From: Crotophaga sulcirostris
Lineage: Eukaryota; Chordata; Aves; Cuculiformes; Crotophagidae
Direction of reading: 5' to 3'
DNA length: 64,000 bases
Assembly (NCBI GenBank): GCA_013397455.1
Contig: VYZB01000026.1
Location: 1,104,210-1,168,209, forward strand
In this document: positions 1-13,552 of the stretch, one piece after another
Numbering within the stretch: position 1 is the first letter of the stretch
Layout of the letters: every line of letters begins with the position of its first letter
Position numbers and translations under genes: made by a program
The notes under the pieces: model-generated
The model's database searches: none
Told to the model about the DNA's origin: nothing
The model's input: the letters and a program-made list of their open reading frames with translations, nothing else

Positions 1-3000
1 ACAATGGTGAAATTCAATTGTAATGTTCTAATGTTCCTAAAATCATGCAATTGCCTGTTTACCTGCAAAAAAAAAATACAGCTACATATCTCAAGGGTTT
101 TACAATAAAAGTAAGAATTGGTGATTAAAATGGTATTTTTTAAATCACATTAAGATTCTTTTAACACACAGGAAAAGGAAAAAAAAAAACTAAAAAACCA
201 TTAATGTCTGGCCCTGTATTCCTCTCAGCTTTGAAACCTAATCATTAAGTAGCACTGAGAAGAATATTCTTTCTCCGAACACTGTCTTCTGAAAAACAAT
301 TTAATATCCAGATTTACTATGTAAATTAAACCTTGATAAATCTCACTCAACATCTTTTTTCTGTGTAACCTCCACAGAAAGATGCACACTCCATTTTACA
401 TTTTTCATTAATGCACCAAATCACAGGAGGCTAAAAAGGTTAAAGATGTTTAATTGTTACTAGATGATAATCAGTCAGAAATTATATTTTAGAGTGTAGC
501 TGGCTTGCAGAGATGTTGCATTTTCCAATACATGCCTTCTGATTCTTCCTTCCCCCTTGGAATTTATCATTAAGCTGCATTTATGTGTCCTGCATGACAC
601 AAACAGTTAGGAACCAATCTGAAAGGCCAAATCTGAAACCTTCTTGTCGTTTCTTATTTTCTGTGACCAATTAAGGGAAAAAACCTATATGACTTCTTTG
701 GAGGAAGAAACGAGTTTCCCTAGTTTCATCTTTTACACTGTGACAGCCCTCAGAAGCCCTAAATGTGGACAAGACTAATTATTCTAGACTGAGGGCATGC
801 AAAAGATAAAACCAAACTGGATGCCTATATATTTATATATAATTTCACACTTCTTTTTCCTTTGTCTTTACCGAAAGTATTATTGTGCTGGGGCTAGAAA
901 GGGAAAGGGGAGTAAAGAAACTTCTCATGCTACTCGAACCGTGATGTCCAGAAGCAGTGGAAGACTGGGGATGGGAGGAGGACAAAAGAGACAAAGTCAT
1001 GACAGTTACCACCCCAAAGCGTCCCACTCCTTTCTGGTCTGCTCCTCATCTGGAGCCACATATCCTACCACGCTGGTGGTATGGATCCAAACAGCCATGT
1101 TAAGGCACCTAAGCTTTCTCCAGGACCTTCAAAGAGCCATTCATCCCCTGGTGAGTGGACATGGAGAGCCCTGGGATTTGGCAGGGCCCCCAGATCCCAC
1201 TTCCCAATGGAGAGCAGAGGCTGCCTCAGAGGTAGCAGTGCAGCTGCCAGAACCAGGGAATCTGTCCTGCCGGTTTGGACCCTGAGGAGGCAATGGAATC
1301 TCTATGTTTCCCCCCCAAAAATGGGAAACAGCATTTTCCCTGACTACTTCTCTCAAACCACAACAGCTCCTTCTGGCCTCGAAACCTGTGGCTGCAAGTT
1401 GCTGCTTTAGGCTCAGACAGAGAGCAGACCAGGCTGTAATAAGTGACCATCATCAAGAGTAAAGCCACAGTGAAATCTCTAAACGCAATCACAAAAATTT
1501 GTAAATGACTGTGGAATCAACCACAGGGACAAACCAAATAGCATCAGGGCGGCAGCCTCTTGGCACAGAGCGATACAAAACCAAGCAGTGATGGAAACTG
1601 GAGGAGGACAGGCATGGCACTCCGAGGCAAAACACCTTGCCCTGTAGCAGGCAGCCCAGGTGAAGGTCTCCGTGAAAGTGGAGAATTGGGTGAGAGCAAC
1701 CAGGGCAGAAGCCATGTCCTGCTGCAGAGCTGGGGGCTGGGAGGTCACCATGTTGCACCTTGAACTCTTCAAGAGCAGCTGAAGACAGAGCAGCAGCAAT
1801 GCCAAGTGTGACTTTGACTCTGCTAGTTGACTTTGGTGATGGCAGTTACACTGAATTCAGATCGCGTTTCTATGAAACACAGTGCTGCACCATATTACAT
1901 CCTTCTAAACAATATTATTAAACTACCATAATAATCATCCTGCTCTTCAATCCAAGGTCTCAAAACACATTACAGGCAGTAAAGAAATAATTCACACACA
2001 GCCACAGTGAGGAAGGAGGGGATCATTACTGCTGCTGCTCATAGCCATAAAGTCGTGCTTTCAGACACAGAATTTCATTGCAAGGAGCTAAGCACACAAG
2101 TGTTACCATATACTTCACTCCACTGAAGTCAGGTACAGATCCTGTCAAGGACTTATCATTACTTTCCTGCTGCTCAGTATTTTAGCTGAACTTGCAGGTC
2201 TTGAGACTCTTTCAATTACAAGAGTTTCTCAGCTTTCATCTACAAGAAATAAAATGAAAACAATCCCTAGAAAAAAAAGCTATATTTGTGGATCCAAAGT
2301 TGGAAAATCTGTGCAGTCTACCCTGAGACAGAAGGCAAATGAAAAAAACAAAAATGTATTTTCTTTTTGTGGTTCAGATATTCCCATTCTCTTAAGAATC
2401 TGCAATATCTTCCTGGGGGCTGAGTCAGTATTCCTGTTTGTGCCTACCAGCCCTGCACAGCTGGTTTTAAGTCAGCCAGCTGGGACAAAGCTCTGAACTC
2501 TGTGTAGGGGAAGCTGCCCCAAGAGCCATTTCCAGATTACGCAAAAGTTGTATGACAGAGCTAAGGAGGGAATCCAGGTCTTAATTACCCCAGACTTCAC
2601 AGTAACAAGGAACTGTTAATACACAAGTGAGTTAACTGGCAACTCGCTAGAGCAAACATGATGCAACATCTTCAGATTCAGACTTGTAGCTGGAGTTCAG
2701 AACAGCCAAGTTCAAACTCACGACTTTCCCACTGCTTTCTTGTATCACTGAAAACCAGTCCCTCACCTGTGATGTCCTTTTTTTCCAACTCCCTGTAGTT
2801 TATTATACTGGCTTCTGTGCCATTAGTAAGGTTTCCCTAACAGGTAAGGAAGAAAGCATCATCCTGTACGTAGGACAAAGCCCAGGACTGGATGGGAGAG
2901 CACCAAGAAACAGCCCAGACCAGTCCTGGAGCTTTGGTGGGCAAACTCGTGACCACAGTCCTAAAGACATGAACAAGACTGGACTATTTATTTCTCTTCT

Positions 3001-3839
3001 GTGCTACACAATGTCCCTTATTGACTGTGACTGATAAATCCACATTGGTAGGGATGGATTGTGTGCCAATTTGAAATTGTTGGTAGCAAAGGGGAAACAA
3101 ATGGGAGTTTCTGAAAGCATTTGATGTACATTTCAGAAACATCAGAACTTGGGTCTTCATCTTTTTTTTTCCCCTTTAAATATATATTGTGAGGTTTAGA
3201 AAGCTAACATCTGTCTAGGTTTCCTATCCACAAAATGCTTGCTATGTGTTTAGATGCGACATCAATTTTTTCAGCTTTTAACAGTAAAGGAAGCATTATA
3301 TGGGGTGACTACCTCCCAAGCCAAAAAACTTCCATCTTTAGCCATAAAAATAACTGAATGATTTGTCCTTGGGGAAGGAGGGAATAGCCATGGTGGATGA
3401 CAAATGGCTAAGCCATATGCACTCACTTCCTATCTACACCAAAAAGAAATTAAGTAGCTATCAGCTTACCGTGGAAGCCAGAGCCACAAGTAATAATTTT
3501 TGTGAACAATAACCTGGCACGTCTTCTGTGCTGCATCGGCAGCTGCTGTTGCTCATGTTGGGAAAGTCCTCGGAGCTACTCCAGACCCCCACATCGGAAG
3601 AACCTGGTCTTTCCTGCATGCTGGGAACTTAGGGAGGAAGGGTTTTGGAGTTCACTGTTGGACTGTGACCATGAATGGCTTTATGGAGGCAGAATGACTT
3701 GTATTTTCCTATGTATATGTCAATGACAATCTGGCACTAATTAAATCAGTGCTTCTTTTTGCCTCTCTGCATTAAAGAACTATACTCTGTTTAACTAATT
3801 AATAATTGGATTAATGCACATAAGTACCTGCACAGGGAG
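1..3839. other. Intronic sequence, nothing recognised
   Basis: The stretch is AT-rich with short poly-A and poly-T runs (near 70, 180 and 3163). A 162-codon plus-strand ORF (797-1285) has no family resemblance and mixed composition, and is most likely chance. A more GC-rich patch lies at about 1080-1300. I see no repeat family or conserved motif that I can defend. Confidence 0.5.
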
Positions 3840-4150
3840 AAATTACGAGGGAGTAAAGGGCTCTTTATTCCAGCAGAGAAAGATACAACTGAAGCCGATG
3901 GCTGGAAAGAAGAGGCAGACAAATTCAAATGAAAAATACACCAGGCATTTCAAAGAATGAAGGAGATAAGCATCAGGACAGGAAGGTCTTACAGCCTTTA
4001 AATAAATATCTTCCTGGAATACAGGCTTTAGTCAAATAGCAGTTAGACATGTCACTGTAGGAGCAATTAAGTGACCCTCTACAACCTGAACTATGTAGGA
4101 GGTCAGAATAGGTGATCTAATAACCCTCTGACCTTAAGATTATGAATTAG
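3840..4150 (+). mobile_element. CR1-type LINE, old 3' end
   Basis: The segment follows the 3' end of older amniote CR1 elements in order. Near 3855 comes a piece matching 'gggctctttat..cagagaaagata'. At 3895-3930 is the 'gatggctgga..agacaaattcaa' block, which encodes the C-terminal end of ORF2. At 4098-4135 is the near-terminal 'aggaggtcaga..ggtgatctaat' block. It is strongly diverged with no open frame, 5' truncated, and lacks a clear terminal 8-mer repeat. It is antisense to the host gene. Confidence 0.75.
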
Positions 4151-4708
4151 TTCATCCATTATTCTATCACATTGCAAAACCTATGTAAAACCTCTGCTTC
4201 CATCTCTAAATCAAACAATATCACAAGCAGGAAAAACAGAGGAGCTCTCATGCGCTATGTTGGGAGGTCTGGGGAAAAAAATCACCTCCATCAGCAAATA
4301 AATAGAATGGCATTGCAACAGTGAATAGCACAATAGTATCAAACCTTGTAATACAATAATAGGACAAAAATAGTGGTATTGCAACTACAGGAAAAGAAAC
4401 ATCTTCTTCAATTAATTATTTTTTTCCTAAAGGTAAAATAATTCCTTAAATGCAGTAACTTTTTGAGGTACAGAGAATTTTAAAAATTGCATTCATTTCT
4501 ATGTGATATATTCCCCTTAAATGGAGGAGATATGTATGGGCGGAAGGGGTATCTCATACTCGTGACATGATTTATGGTCAATATGCTGGAAGGCCATGGA
4601 AATTAGCTCCAACTGTTACCTTAGATGAGAATTTGTATCTAATAGTCTCATATGAACCCAGCTAAATATATTTTCTCATTTCACACTCAGACAATCACTA
4701 AGGGTTCA

Positions 4709-4775
4709 ATCCCACACCCATCTGCAGCAATGGCAGAAATCCCATTGACTTCACTGAGAGAAGCATAAAATTCAT
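4709..4775. repeat. Relic of an ancient palindromic MITE-like repeat
   Basis: The core 'cccattgacttcactg' (4741-4756), preceded by 'caatggcagaaat', resembles a widespread bird and reptile repeat built around CCATTGAAGTCAATGG and its complement. The copy is short and diverged. The family name is unknown to me, and the assignment rests on recalled consensus only. Confidence 0.4.
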
Positions 4776-7700
4776 TGCTTGAAGGTGTTACAGCACGATT
4801 ATAGTCACTTTTTAAAAAGTATCCATGAGAAAAAAAGAGTGGGGTTTGTTCGATTTTGTTTTTAAAGATTAAATTAGCAAAGAAAATGAAATAGGTCTGC
4901 TTCTGCACTAGCTCTGAGGCTAACCTAAACAACCAGGTGTCAGAGTCAAGTGCACAGCACCAATGCATTCGACCCAGGAGTTACATTATGAGACCACATG
5001 GAAAACTGCCAAGCAATATTTTCAAAAGCACCTGAATTTCCTTCGGAAAGTCACTTCTAAAAATCATTCATGGGCATTTTTGATGACTTTACCTTTGGTC
5101 ACTGAACCACCTATCCTACAAATCAATTTTGACTGGACAGAATGAAAGATCGCAACACAATTCAAGGTGGGGAAAGGATAAACTCTAAAGTAATAAGATC
5201 AGGCTGTTATTAATTTATGGTACTTTCACATCCTGACAGTCTCACAATTTCTGGGAAAGATTTATCTTGTCATAACAAAATCATTTCTCAGGAGTCATGA
5301 CTCAAGTGGACCTCTAGAAGAGGCAGGGCTGAGGACTTGGTGCCAGGTGGTGGCTGGGGACTGTCCTGGTGCATGGTATGCCCAGCATCGTGGCACTAAC
5401 GGCATGGATGTAGTGATGGAGAGGGCATGTCTCTCTTTGGAGGGTGGGAAAAATGAACCTGTGGAGATTTTGACATCTCACCAGTGTGTAAAATATCATA
5501 AAATATCACCTGCTTGGAAAAACTTAGTGTTTTAAAAAAAAATATACACAACTTGCAATTGTAATTCAGTGAATATTTCTGGCAGACTCACTTAAGAAGG
5601 GTACTTAATGGAATCTATTCCTATAAAGCATTTCTAAGGCACTCAGAGCTTTTCTTTTTTAAAGGGAACTGCATATTCAGATGCACTTTTGTATTTTAAG
5701 TGTAATTTCTAATTACATGCACAATTGCTAATCCATCTGTTTACTACATACTGTAAATGTCTGTAGTTATATATGCTTGAATAATTATTGAAAATTAAAT
5801 ATTGTAAACAGTCAAATTAATTTCTCTCTGCATACCAAATTGCAGGAAGGCTGCAAGATGATAAAATATTACACGCTCCCAGAAATGGAACAAGTCACTC
5901 CTACCCCACACCTCACTGAATGTGCTTATTGCTGTTCTGTAACAGATAGAAAACTTTTTAATCCAAAAATTTGTAACAAGAAGAGTCTGAAAAGCTCCAT
6001 TACACTCTGCTACCAGTGAGAAAGCGATTTATAAGGAATGTGGTCTGCAAATGTCTCAGCTGTGTTGGAACAAGAAAATCGTGTTTCTTATGTGAGGCAA
6101 GTTGCTGTCAACGCTTTCTTCTTTCTATCCTGTTAAAATCACCATAGGAATGTAAATATAACAATATTTTTCTTTTGTTGATTTATTTATAACATTGTAT
6201 GGTAATAATGCTATTCAAGAAGTCCAAAGCAGGAAAACATGGTAAAACAGTACTTGAACATACAATATCCATTCCCAGAAGAGACAAGTCTTTCCTCCCA
6301 CCTTTCTGTGCAAAACAGTGCTGTGCCATAAAGCTACTCTACTGCTATTGTCATTTTTTACTTAAATTGCGTTCATTACGCATTAATAGGTTTTCAATCC
6401 AGATCACATCATCTGTTTGGAGCTCCTGGATAACAATGGCCAAGGAATTTCACTGCTCAGCTCCTGCATCTGGATCATAACTTTGGAGTAGCACCTTTAC
6501 AGATAAAATTACCTTGAGTCAGAAAAATAAGATTACTCCTGGTCTGAATTTCTCTAACTTCACCTTCCACAGACTTTCATGCCTTTTGTCCATTCGATGA
6601 AAAACAACTTTTGTCAGAATTTCTGTCCCCGTGTAGACACACACAACCTATTAAGGCATCACTTAAATTTTTCTTGACAAAATACACAGATAGAATTTCT
6701 TTAGCTGCTCACAGTAAGGTGGTAAAACTTTCAAATTTTTAAAAAAACAATTCAGAACCCCAGTAATGTTATTCTTTTAAGTAGATGGCTTGATGGAGAA
6801 TCCAGATGTGCTTGAAAATAGATGAGAATCTGGCCCTAAAAGTTTGACTTCATCATTTAACAGTGAGTCCTGCTGCCTACACAGAGAATCTGACAACTGC
6901 AGAAAATGCAGGACCTTAACCCTGGTGCATGTGCCTACACTCACACCATTATTATCAATGGGAAATCAGGTACACACACACACTTTCCTGAATCTTACTC
7001 TGGCTGTAGATAGCAAGTCTCTCTTTAAATCCCATCTACAAAAACTCTTGAGCTATGGTCAGAGGAAGGGACAGAGATGCTCCACTACATATTTTAGTTT
7101 TTAACTATGGTGAGGACAGAAGCCAGCTTTCCAGAATAGAAAGGAATTTCACATTTCAGGAGCATAGTTGGGCATTGTGTTCTACACGTTCAGTCTTCCT
7201 AGGTGGGTCTGCTTTCATATCCCATGAAACACCACATAAATCCTTTTATTATAAGACTGTCTTTGTTCTTGTTTTCTCAAGAAAAAGAAGAGGAAAGCAG
7301 GGAAAATCCCCTAAACTCATATACATGCTATTAAAGGAAAAATAAATCAAAACCACTTTGAATGTTTTGGCTGAAAATTCTTTTTTAAAAAAAAAAAAAA
7401 GGCAAAATCAAATCCACCCCCTTTGCAACTTGTGTAAAATTTTAGCAAAAAAAACCCCAAAACATACATATATAAATTATATATATACACACACATGCAT
7501 CTCAGAGAGGGGGAGGAAAATCTCACTATAGTTATAGATGCAGTATATATATGTCCTACACACAATTTGGGGGAAATCCCTTGCAGCCCTTCCCTTCCAG
7601 CTCCAAACAGCGCTGGGAGTTGCAGCCCCAGGACAAGGCCCAAGGGCACACTGTCACCCTGCCAGCCAGGGACCAAACTGCCCACCACTCGACTTAAAAA

Positions 7701-7824
7701 GTCAGGTCTCCACTTTTCCTCATGCCAAGAGTGCCCAGGAAGAAACCTAGCACTGATCAATATCGCCTTGTTTTTTTCTGCTTCATCCCCATCTGCTTTT
7801 TCCCATCTGTTGTCTCAAGCTCCC
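4776..7824. other. Intronic sequence, nothing recognised beyond short simple repeats
   Basis: The stretch is AT-rich. It contains a poly-A run at 7387-7400 and a TA-to-CA compound dinucleotide run at about 7465-7497. The small ORFs (for example 6199-6480 and 7347-7760) have no recognisable product. Confidence 0.5.
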
Positions 7825-7927
7825 CTTAAACTGCGAGCTTGTCGGTGTAGCGACCATCTTTTATTCCACTTATCTTGCCAAGCACAGCAGGGTGCTGCCT
7901 CATGACTGCAGCTACAAAGGTGCCACA
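7825..7927 (+). repeat. Ancient L2-like LINE tail
   Basis: The stretch follows a common amniote repeat block by block. These are 'ctgcgagcttgtcgg' (cf. ctgtgagctcctcgg), 'cgaccatcttt' (cf. ggaccgtcttt), 'agcacagcagggtgctg' (cf. agcacaatggggtcctg) and 'catgactgcagct...ggtgccac'. Such tails belong to L2-related LINEs or SINEs derived from them. Divergence is high. The family is from memory and the exact subfamily is not determined. Confidence 0.5.
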
Positions 7928-10474
7928 AGACTGCAAATATTAAAAAAAGAAGTCATCGTTTCAGCTTACAGTTTTCGCTTTTCCTCAGTGAGTTGTTGGT
8001 TCTGAATTATTTTTAATTGTTAAATGAAAAAAAAAGCCTCTAACAAAAAACCCCACACTCCCTTTTCCTTTCCTTGTAGCAGTCAATGCGAAGAAATTAA
8101 GGTGATCTCAAGGATATATTTTGGGGCTTGTCTTTTAATTTGATTAGCCAAAGGTGCTATCAGAGGTGAGGGTGAGCATTCATGATGGCAAAAACCAAGT
8201 CCATGCACAGACTGTGTGAAACAGCCTTGAATTTGTCATATTTTATGTATGATGCAACTACCTTATAGCCAGTTAAACAAAATACGTACTATTTTCTTCA
8301 TATTTTCATCTCCTTTCCTCATAAGCAAAATTGACCTCTCTGCACAGAAATTTTCTCTTCTCTGACATTTTTGTTTTCCCATTAAATCTTTGATTACATT
8401 CTCAGTGCTGTACTTAAGCTATTAATAAAGCAGCCAGGTAAAGAGGCTGCATGGTGTTTGTAAAATCCTAGGTATTCTGCACAATGACTCCAAGGAGAAA
8501 TTAGAAACAGAAGTTTTGGGGGTGGAGAGGAAACCTCTTCCTGCAGGCTGAATGAATAAAAAGACCTTGAGATCTTCCCTCCTCAACACCAGGTAGCAGG
8601 AGGAGAAGATGAACCAACAGAGTGGAGCTGAGCTCAGTTTGGGGGTGAAGTCACTCCATCCAGTTGACCAAGGCAGGACTATATCTACATCCTGCCTACT
8701 GGCTGCTCTGACACCGGGCTCAGTGAAAGAATTTGTCCTCTGAAAGTGGACACAGCTTAAACCCCCAGGGTTTCCACATATACAGGTTCTGGTCATGTGT
8801 ATCTTATTGAGTTAAAGTTGCAGTTCACCCCAGTAGACAATTCTAGAATTAATTCTGGTCATGTGGTTGCTTTATCTTTTTCCCTTTAATACATAACAGT
8901 CCCTTAATCAGTTTGGATTACATTAAGTGTTACAAGAAAGAAATAAAACACCCAGGAGAAATCTCGTAAGAAAGTATAGACTTACTTGAAAAATATCTAC
9001 AGCATCACGCATATCTAAGCTGTTAATACCACCTAACATTTTTCTATCCTTGCACCTACTTTGGGTAATCTTTTGTGTCTTTATTCTCTGTTTAATCAAT
9101 CTAATTTACACCTATTCAATAAATTAAATTTAGCCACAATTATTCTTTGAGTCATTTGCCGTGTGTTCCCAGGTCCTATCTCAAGAACTCTCTCAAGCAC
9201 CAAGAATAATAAGGAAAAAGAGAAAATTCTCCATTCCTATTTGCCTCTCTGAATAATATGTGATGGGCATATGTTTCTTCAGAGATTTAAAAAAACCCTC
9301 TATGTTTTCATGTTAGTAAAAATAACTTGAACACCTTTGAAAAATGACAGCATCTTTACAAAATAATATCTTCTTAAGGATAAGATGGTCAAATCCTCAA
9401 GTGGCACAAACCATGTAATTCAGCTGCAGCTGTGGTATCATAAGCACCTGTACTTCTTTAAGCAACTATTTTTTTTACTACTGCACATTTTATTACATAG
9501 TGTCTGTGATTCAAATGAAGGTCAGAAAATAAAAGCATATGGTGAATAGAAGCAAGATTAATTATAGCCAAAATATTTTCTTGCAGACCAGACTTACATT
9601 TATCTTCTTGGTATTGTGTCCACATTAAAAAAGATGTGAATGTGCACTCCTGTTCGTACACTGTGTGTAAGTTAAAGTTCAGGAAATAATACTTAGTTTT
9701 CAAACCAAATCCCTTCAAGATCTGAAAAGCTACTTGCTAATTACCATACAAACAGATCACTGCAGCACAGATTCCTTGCACGTAAGTCATCTGACAAAAC
9801 GAGGAAATTTCTCTTAGAAGACAACAAACCCATAGCAGATCATGACACTGACTCATATTCACAGGATTCAAGAGCAAATGCTCTTGCACAGTAAGTACAA
9901 GCAAATGTAATTTTGAGAAAGAAAGAGTAGGATTATTTGCGAGTACCCTGAGATTTCAGGGCTCTGGGTTTGCCTCCTCCCTCCATGACAGCATCAGACA
10001 AGCTGCTTAGTTCTGCACCACATTAGGCTGATGGAGAGGGGGTTTTCTTCATCCACTCAAGGGAGATGAGACATCCCTGCCCTCACATGCCAAGGGGGCT
10101 TCACCAGAGCCACCTGCACCTCCTCACCGCTGTGCAAACTGGAATCCTTCCTTGCCTGTGGACAACCCAGACTTGTCTTCAGGGGAGAGAAAAAGCAAGG
10201 CGAGGAAGGGCTGAAAGGCAGGGAGGAGAAATGCTGGGATAATTTGAAACAGGATAGCAAACAGGATAGGAAATAGGTGCTACTGGGGCTCCCACATGCC
10301 CAAGATAACTTCTGCACATGCAGTAGAGAATGCTGATGACAGGTCAGCCTTGCATTGAAGGTTCAGCCAGGCAGGCTGGGTTGGACCCATGCCAATAATA
10401 AGGCTTTGCATTACATGTGGCCAGTGACTTTGAAGACAAATTAAGACCAAATCTTTATTACTGGTGTAGGATGA
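7928..10474. other. Intronic sequence, nothing recognised
   Basis: This is AT-rich sequence with no repeat family that I can name. The minus-strand ORFs at 8422-8796 and 9458-9718 look like chance. Confidence 0.5.
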
Positions 10475-10525
10475 GTTAGTTGTTTCCTCTGCCTCAGTTC
10501 CATGCTTGTAAAAAAGAAAAAATGG
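10475..10525 (+). repeat. Possible MIR-like SINE core
   Basis: 'cctctgcctcagttcc' (10485-10500) followed by 'gtaaaaaagaaaaaatgg' resembles the MIR core 'cctctgcctcagtttcc..gtaaaatgggg'. The match is short and could be chance. Confidence 0.3.
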
Positions 10526-13275
10526 TGCTTCTCTACCTTACCATAAAGTGTGAAGGACTTGCTAACACTGGAGGAAAAAACACATAAGTACAACAGGTTC
10601 AGAAACACAGGCACAGCAGAAATCACATGATAATCAATGTGAAAACAACATTACAAGAGCAAGGTCCCTTGTAGGGAGATGTTTTTTAAGAACTAACTTC
10701 AGAGCTCTTAGAGCTCTGCAGAAAGAATTGTATAATATGAAAGCTGTGATTAGGGAGGTCTTCTGATATTTAACCCCTAGATACTGCTTTATTTTTATAC
10801 ATATATATCTCCTGTTAAATTAAGCTCCGTGCATCTAGACATATGGCGGCACGATCTGTACAATTATACAGATAAGGTCACATACTTAACTGGCAATAGC
10901 ACTACTAACTTCAAAGAAGTTCTGTCAATCTTCTCAGGGAAAGAAAAACACTCTCATTAACATAAAGGGAAGGAGGAAAGAGAGGGGAGAGTAATTTCAG
11001 ATAAATTAATTATCTTTAGTTATAACAGCATATCTCTGATAGAGACAGAGAGTCAGAGAGAAAAGAGGAAATGCAACAAATCCACTCTTAACCTTAATTT
11101 TTGAACAGACTCATCTAGCTGCACTGCAAGGTGATGATGTTTTGGATGTTTACTAGGCACTGACACAACCTCCTATGTGACAAAAGACAAAGAAGAATTA
11201 ATAGTTGGTGATTACTGATATGATGGCTTATGCAAACACACCTGTCTTTACAGTTGCCTTCTATTCTCGTTCTCATTTCCCATTTTTTTAATATTCACAG
11301 GCAGCATAGGTCAATCTCATTCTCCTTGACAGGAAATATCTTTGTCTTTGTTTATTTGTTGCTAAGTAGCAAGGATTGGATGTCAACTGAGAATAAACTA
11401 TAGCAACAGTCCTTGCCTCTAACTCCCAACCCATAAAGAGGTATTAGAAAGCACTCATACAGTAAGGTGAAGATGCACTGTTAAAGCCACTAAAGGTGCC
11501 TGTCCTAAGATGACAATATGAATGTATTCATTGCAACTAAGCAAAAGTGAAAAATGCTGATTCAGTATTGTCTGCTTTAGATTTGCAGCGTCCAACATCA
11601 TAGACACGTGTAACTCCTCTCTGTTACTGCTGCGCAAGAGCTAACTGCAAGTTACTTGATTGATTAAATAGCAGGAGGAAATAAAAAGAAAGAACTCCCC
11701 CCTTCCCAAGCTTTCACCTCATCTTAGCTAACATCATTGCTTAATTTTCCTCTCCAGCAGCTCCCTCTTCACAACTCCACACCTGCATGAATGCCACATT
11801 TACAGGCTCTGCATCTCAGCATCCCTAACTCACCAGTCTAATGTCCCCTGCCAGAGTTCAGGTTTGGACCACAAGCAATTACTGTAATGCAGGAGCGTTC
11901 ACTGCTGTTATCATACTATGTGACAGGGTATGACAAGTTTCTATAGCATATACATTGTGCATACATTTAACAGGGCTATGACTTCGTACTTGTGGTACAC
12001 AGTTTCACCCCATCATCTCAATTACAATTCTGTTGTTGCTAATAACTCTAGCAGGTATCTGGTTACCTGGAAGTGAATGCATCAGCCCTAATGACAAATC
12101 AGTTGAAGGAATAGCACAGCATATGAAAGATGTAATGGTTTCTTGACCAGTTCTGACTAGTCATGGCTTCTGGAAATTTATGAATAAAGAAACTGGAGTG
12201 ACAGACAAGGTACAAAAATGAATTTCACAGCTAAGATGATAGCCAAAATTAGTTCTGAATAGGACAGATCTGCTCTGCTAGTATTTTTGAAAACAGTAAA
12301 TGATTGCTGTATGTAAAATAATGTATAATAGATTTATGGGATTAGTGCCAAAACTTGCTGTTCCAGAATCAGTGCTGGGACTGGATAGGATGAGAGCTTT
12401 TTACTTATCAGACAGTAGCCTTCTCCATCAGCAAACACTGACTCACTGGCCCCTGTCACACCGTTGCCATTCTGATATAAGTCTCTACTGAAGCAAATAG
12501 GGAGTTCAGCTTAAAAACAGATGTCACATTGAGTCAGTGAGGAAACAATGGTTCAGTCAAGGCAATGGGGATACTCCCAAAGCTTCTCACTGTGAAAGAG
12601 AACTAAAAGGTCATCGTGGAGATCTAAAGAAAGGTTAAAATTTCTATAAGCCATGTTTAAATCTTCTGATTACAAGGAAATGGCATTTGTGAGCAGTATT
12701 GTATCTGTTAATGCCATTTTAGAAGAGGCACTTCATACCAGAGACATCCAGCAATCTCAACTGTATTCAGTGCCTCACGAATAAAAACCCACTGCTAGCA
12801 GAAATCAGTTCTGTTCAGGAGAGATGATAAAGCTGGATTTATTATTTTATTAATAGCAGCATTACTGTAGCCTCAACTAAGGTGACACAGCTCACACCTT
12901 TATCCCCTCAACAGATAACAGAGAAAGAGTAATGAGGGAATTGCAGACAGGGGGGAGGGAAGAGACAGGCTGGCTGAGCCCAAATTTTCTCTTTTTCAGG
13001 GGAATCAGTGGTCTAGCCACTAGACTACACTTACTTAATCTAAAAAGGTTTTATATTCCTCTTCATCCTATCATTTCACAAGTAATGCACCTCTTTGTAT
13101 TTATATGCCTATGAATATATGACTGTGCATGGATGTCTATTAATGACAAAATGCTGAAAAATCAATAGCTTTCATTTCCAGAGCCTATTTGATCTGCAAA
13201 CCATCTACTGTGAACTAATTTCCAGGACAATCACATGAGGTAAGAAAATATTTCCACTTATACAAAAAAAGCAAA
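10526..13275. other. Intronic sequence, nothing recognised
   Basis: The stretch is AT-rich with short TA runs near 10796-10808 and a GA-rich patch at about 10970-11070. I found no coding or repeat signature that I can defend. Confidence 0.5.
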
Positions 13276-13348
13276 ACAGTGAGGTTAGGTGACTCACTCA
13301 AAGTCAAAAGAAGAGTTCGTGTCACTGTTGGGCTGCAGCTCAGGAGTT
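13276..13348 (-). repeat. MIR-like SINE relic
   Basis: 'acagtgaggttaggtgact' then 'ctcaaagtca' then 'gggctgcagctcaggagt' follows, in order, the reverse complement of the MIR core ('agaggttaagtgacttgcccaaggtcacacag...gaacccaggagtc'). The order of three blocks makes this better than a single word match, though divergence is high. Confidence 0.45.
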
Positions 13349-13477
13349 AATTGAAAATTTACTCATGGGAATAAACGTGCTCTGGCAAACAGATGGACTT
13401 GATGATTTACATCCTTTCCTTCCTGTACCCCCCACCTCACCTTTTTTCTTAATTATTGCTATTATTATTGTTTTTAT

Positions 13478-13552
13478 GACAAGTTCCTTGAGGCAGGAAC
13501 TCTTTGTCTAACACGCTATACAGTGCCCAGTGGGCTTCTAGGTCCCACTGTG
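13478..13552 (+). repeat. Second ancient L2-like LINE tail
   Basis: 'agttccttgaggcaggaact' (13481-13500), 'tacagtgcccagtgggctt' and 'ctaggtcccactg' match the 'agctccttgaggcagggact ... tacagcgcctagcacaatggg' tail type also seen at 7825-7927. The nearby MIR-like relic suggests an old repeat cluster. Confidence 0.45.

Noticed and set aside
797..1285. 162-codon plus-strand ORF with a hydrophobic start
   Set aside because: The hydrophobic part comes from AT-rich TTT/TAT codons, and no signal peptide cleavage pattern or family match follows.
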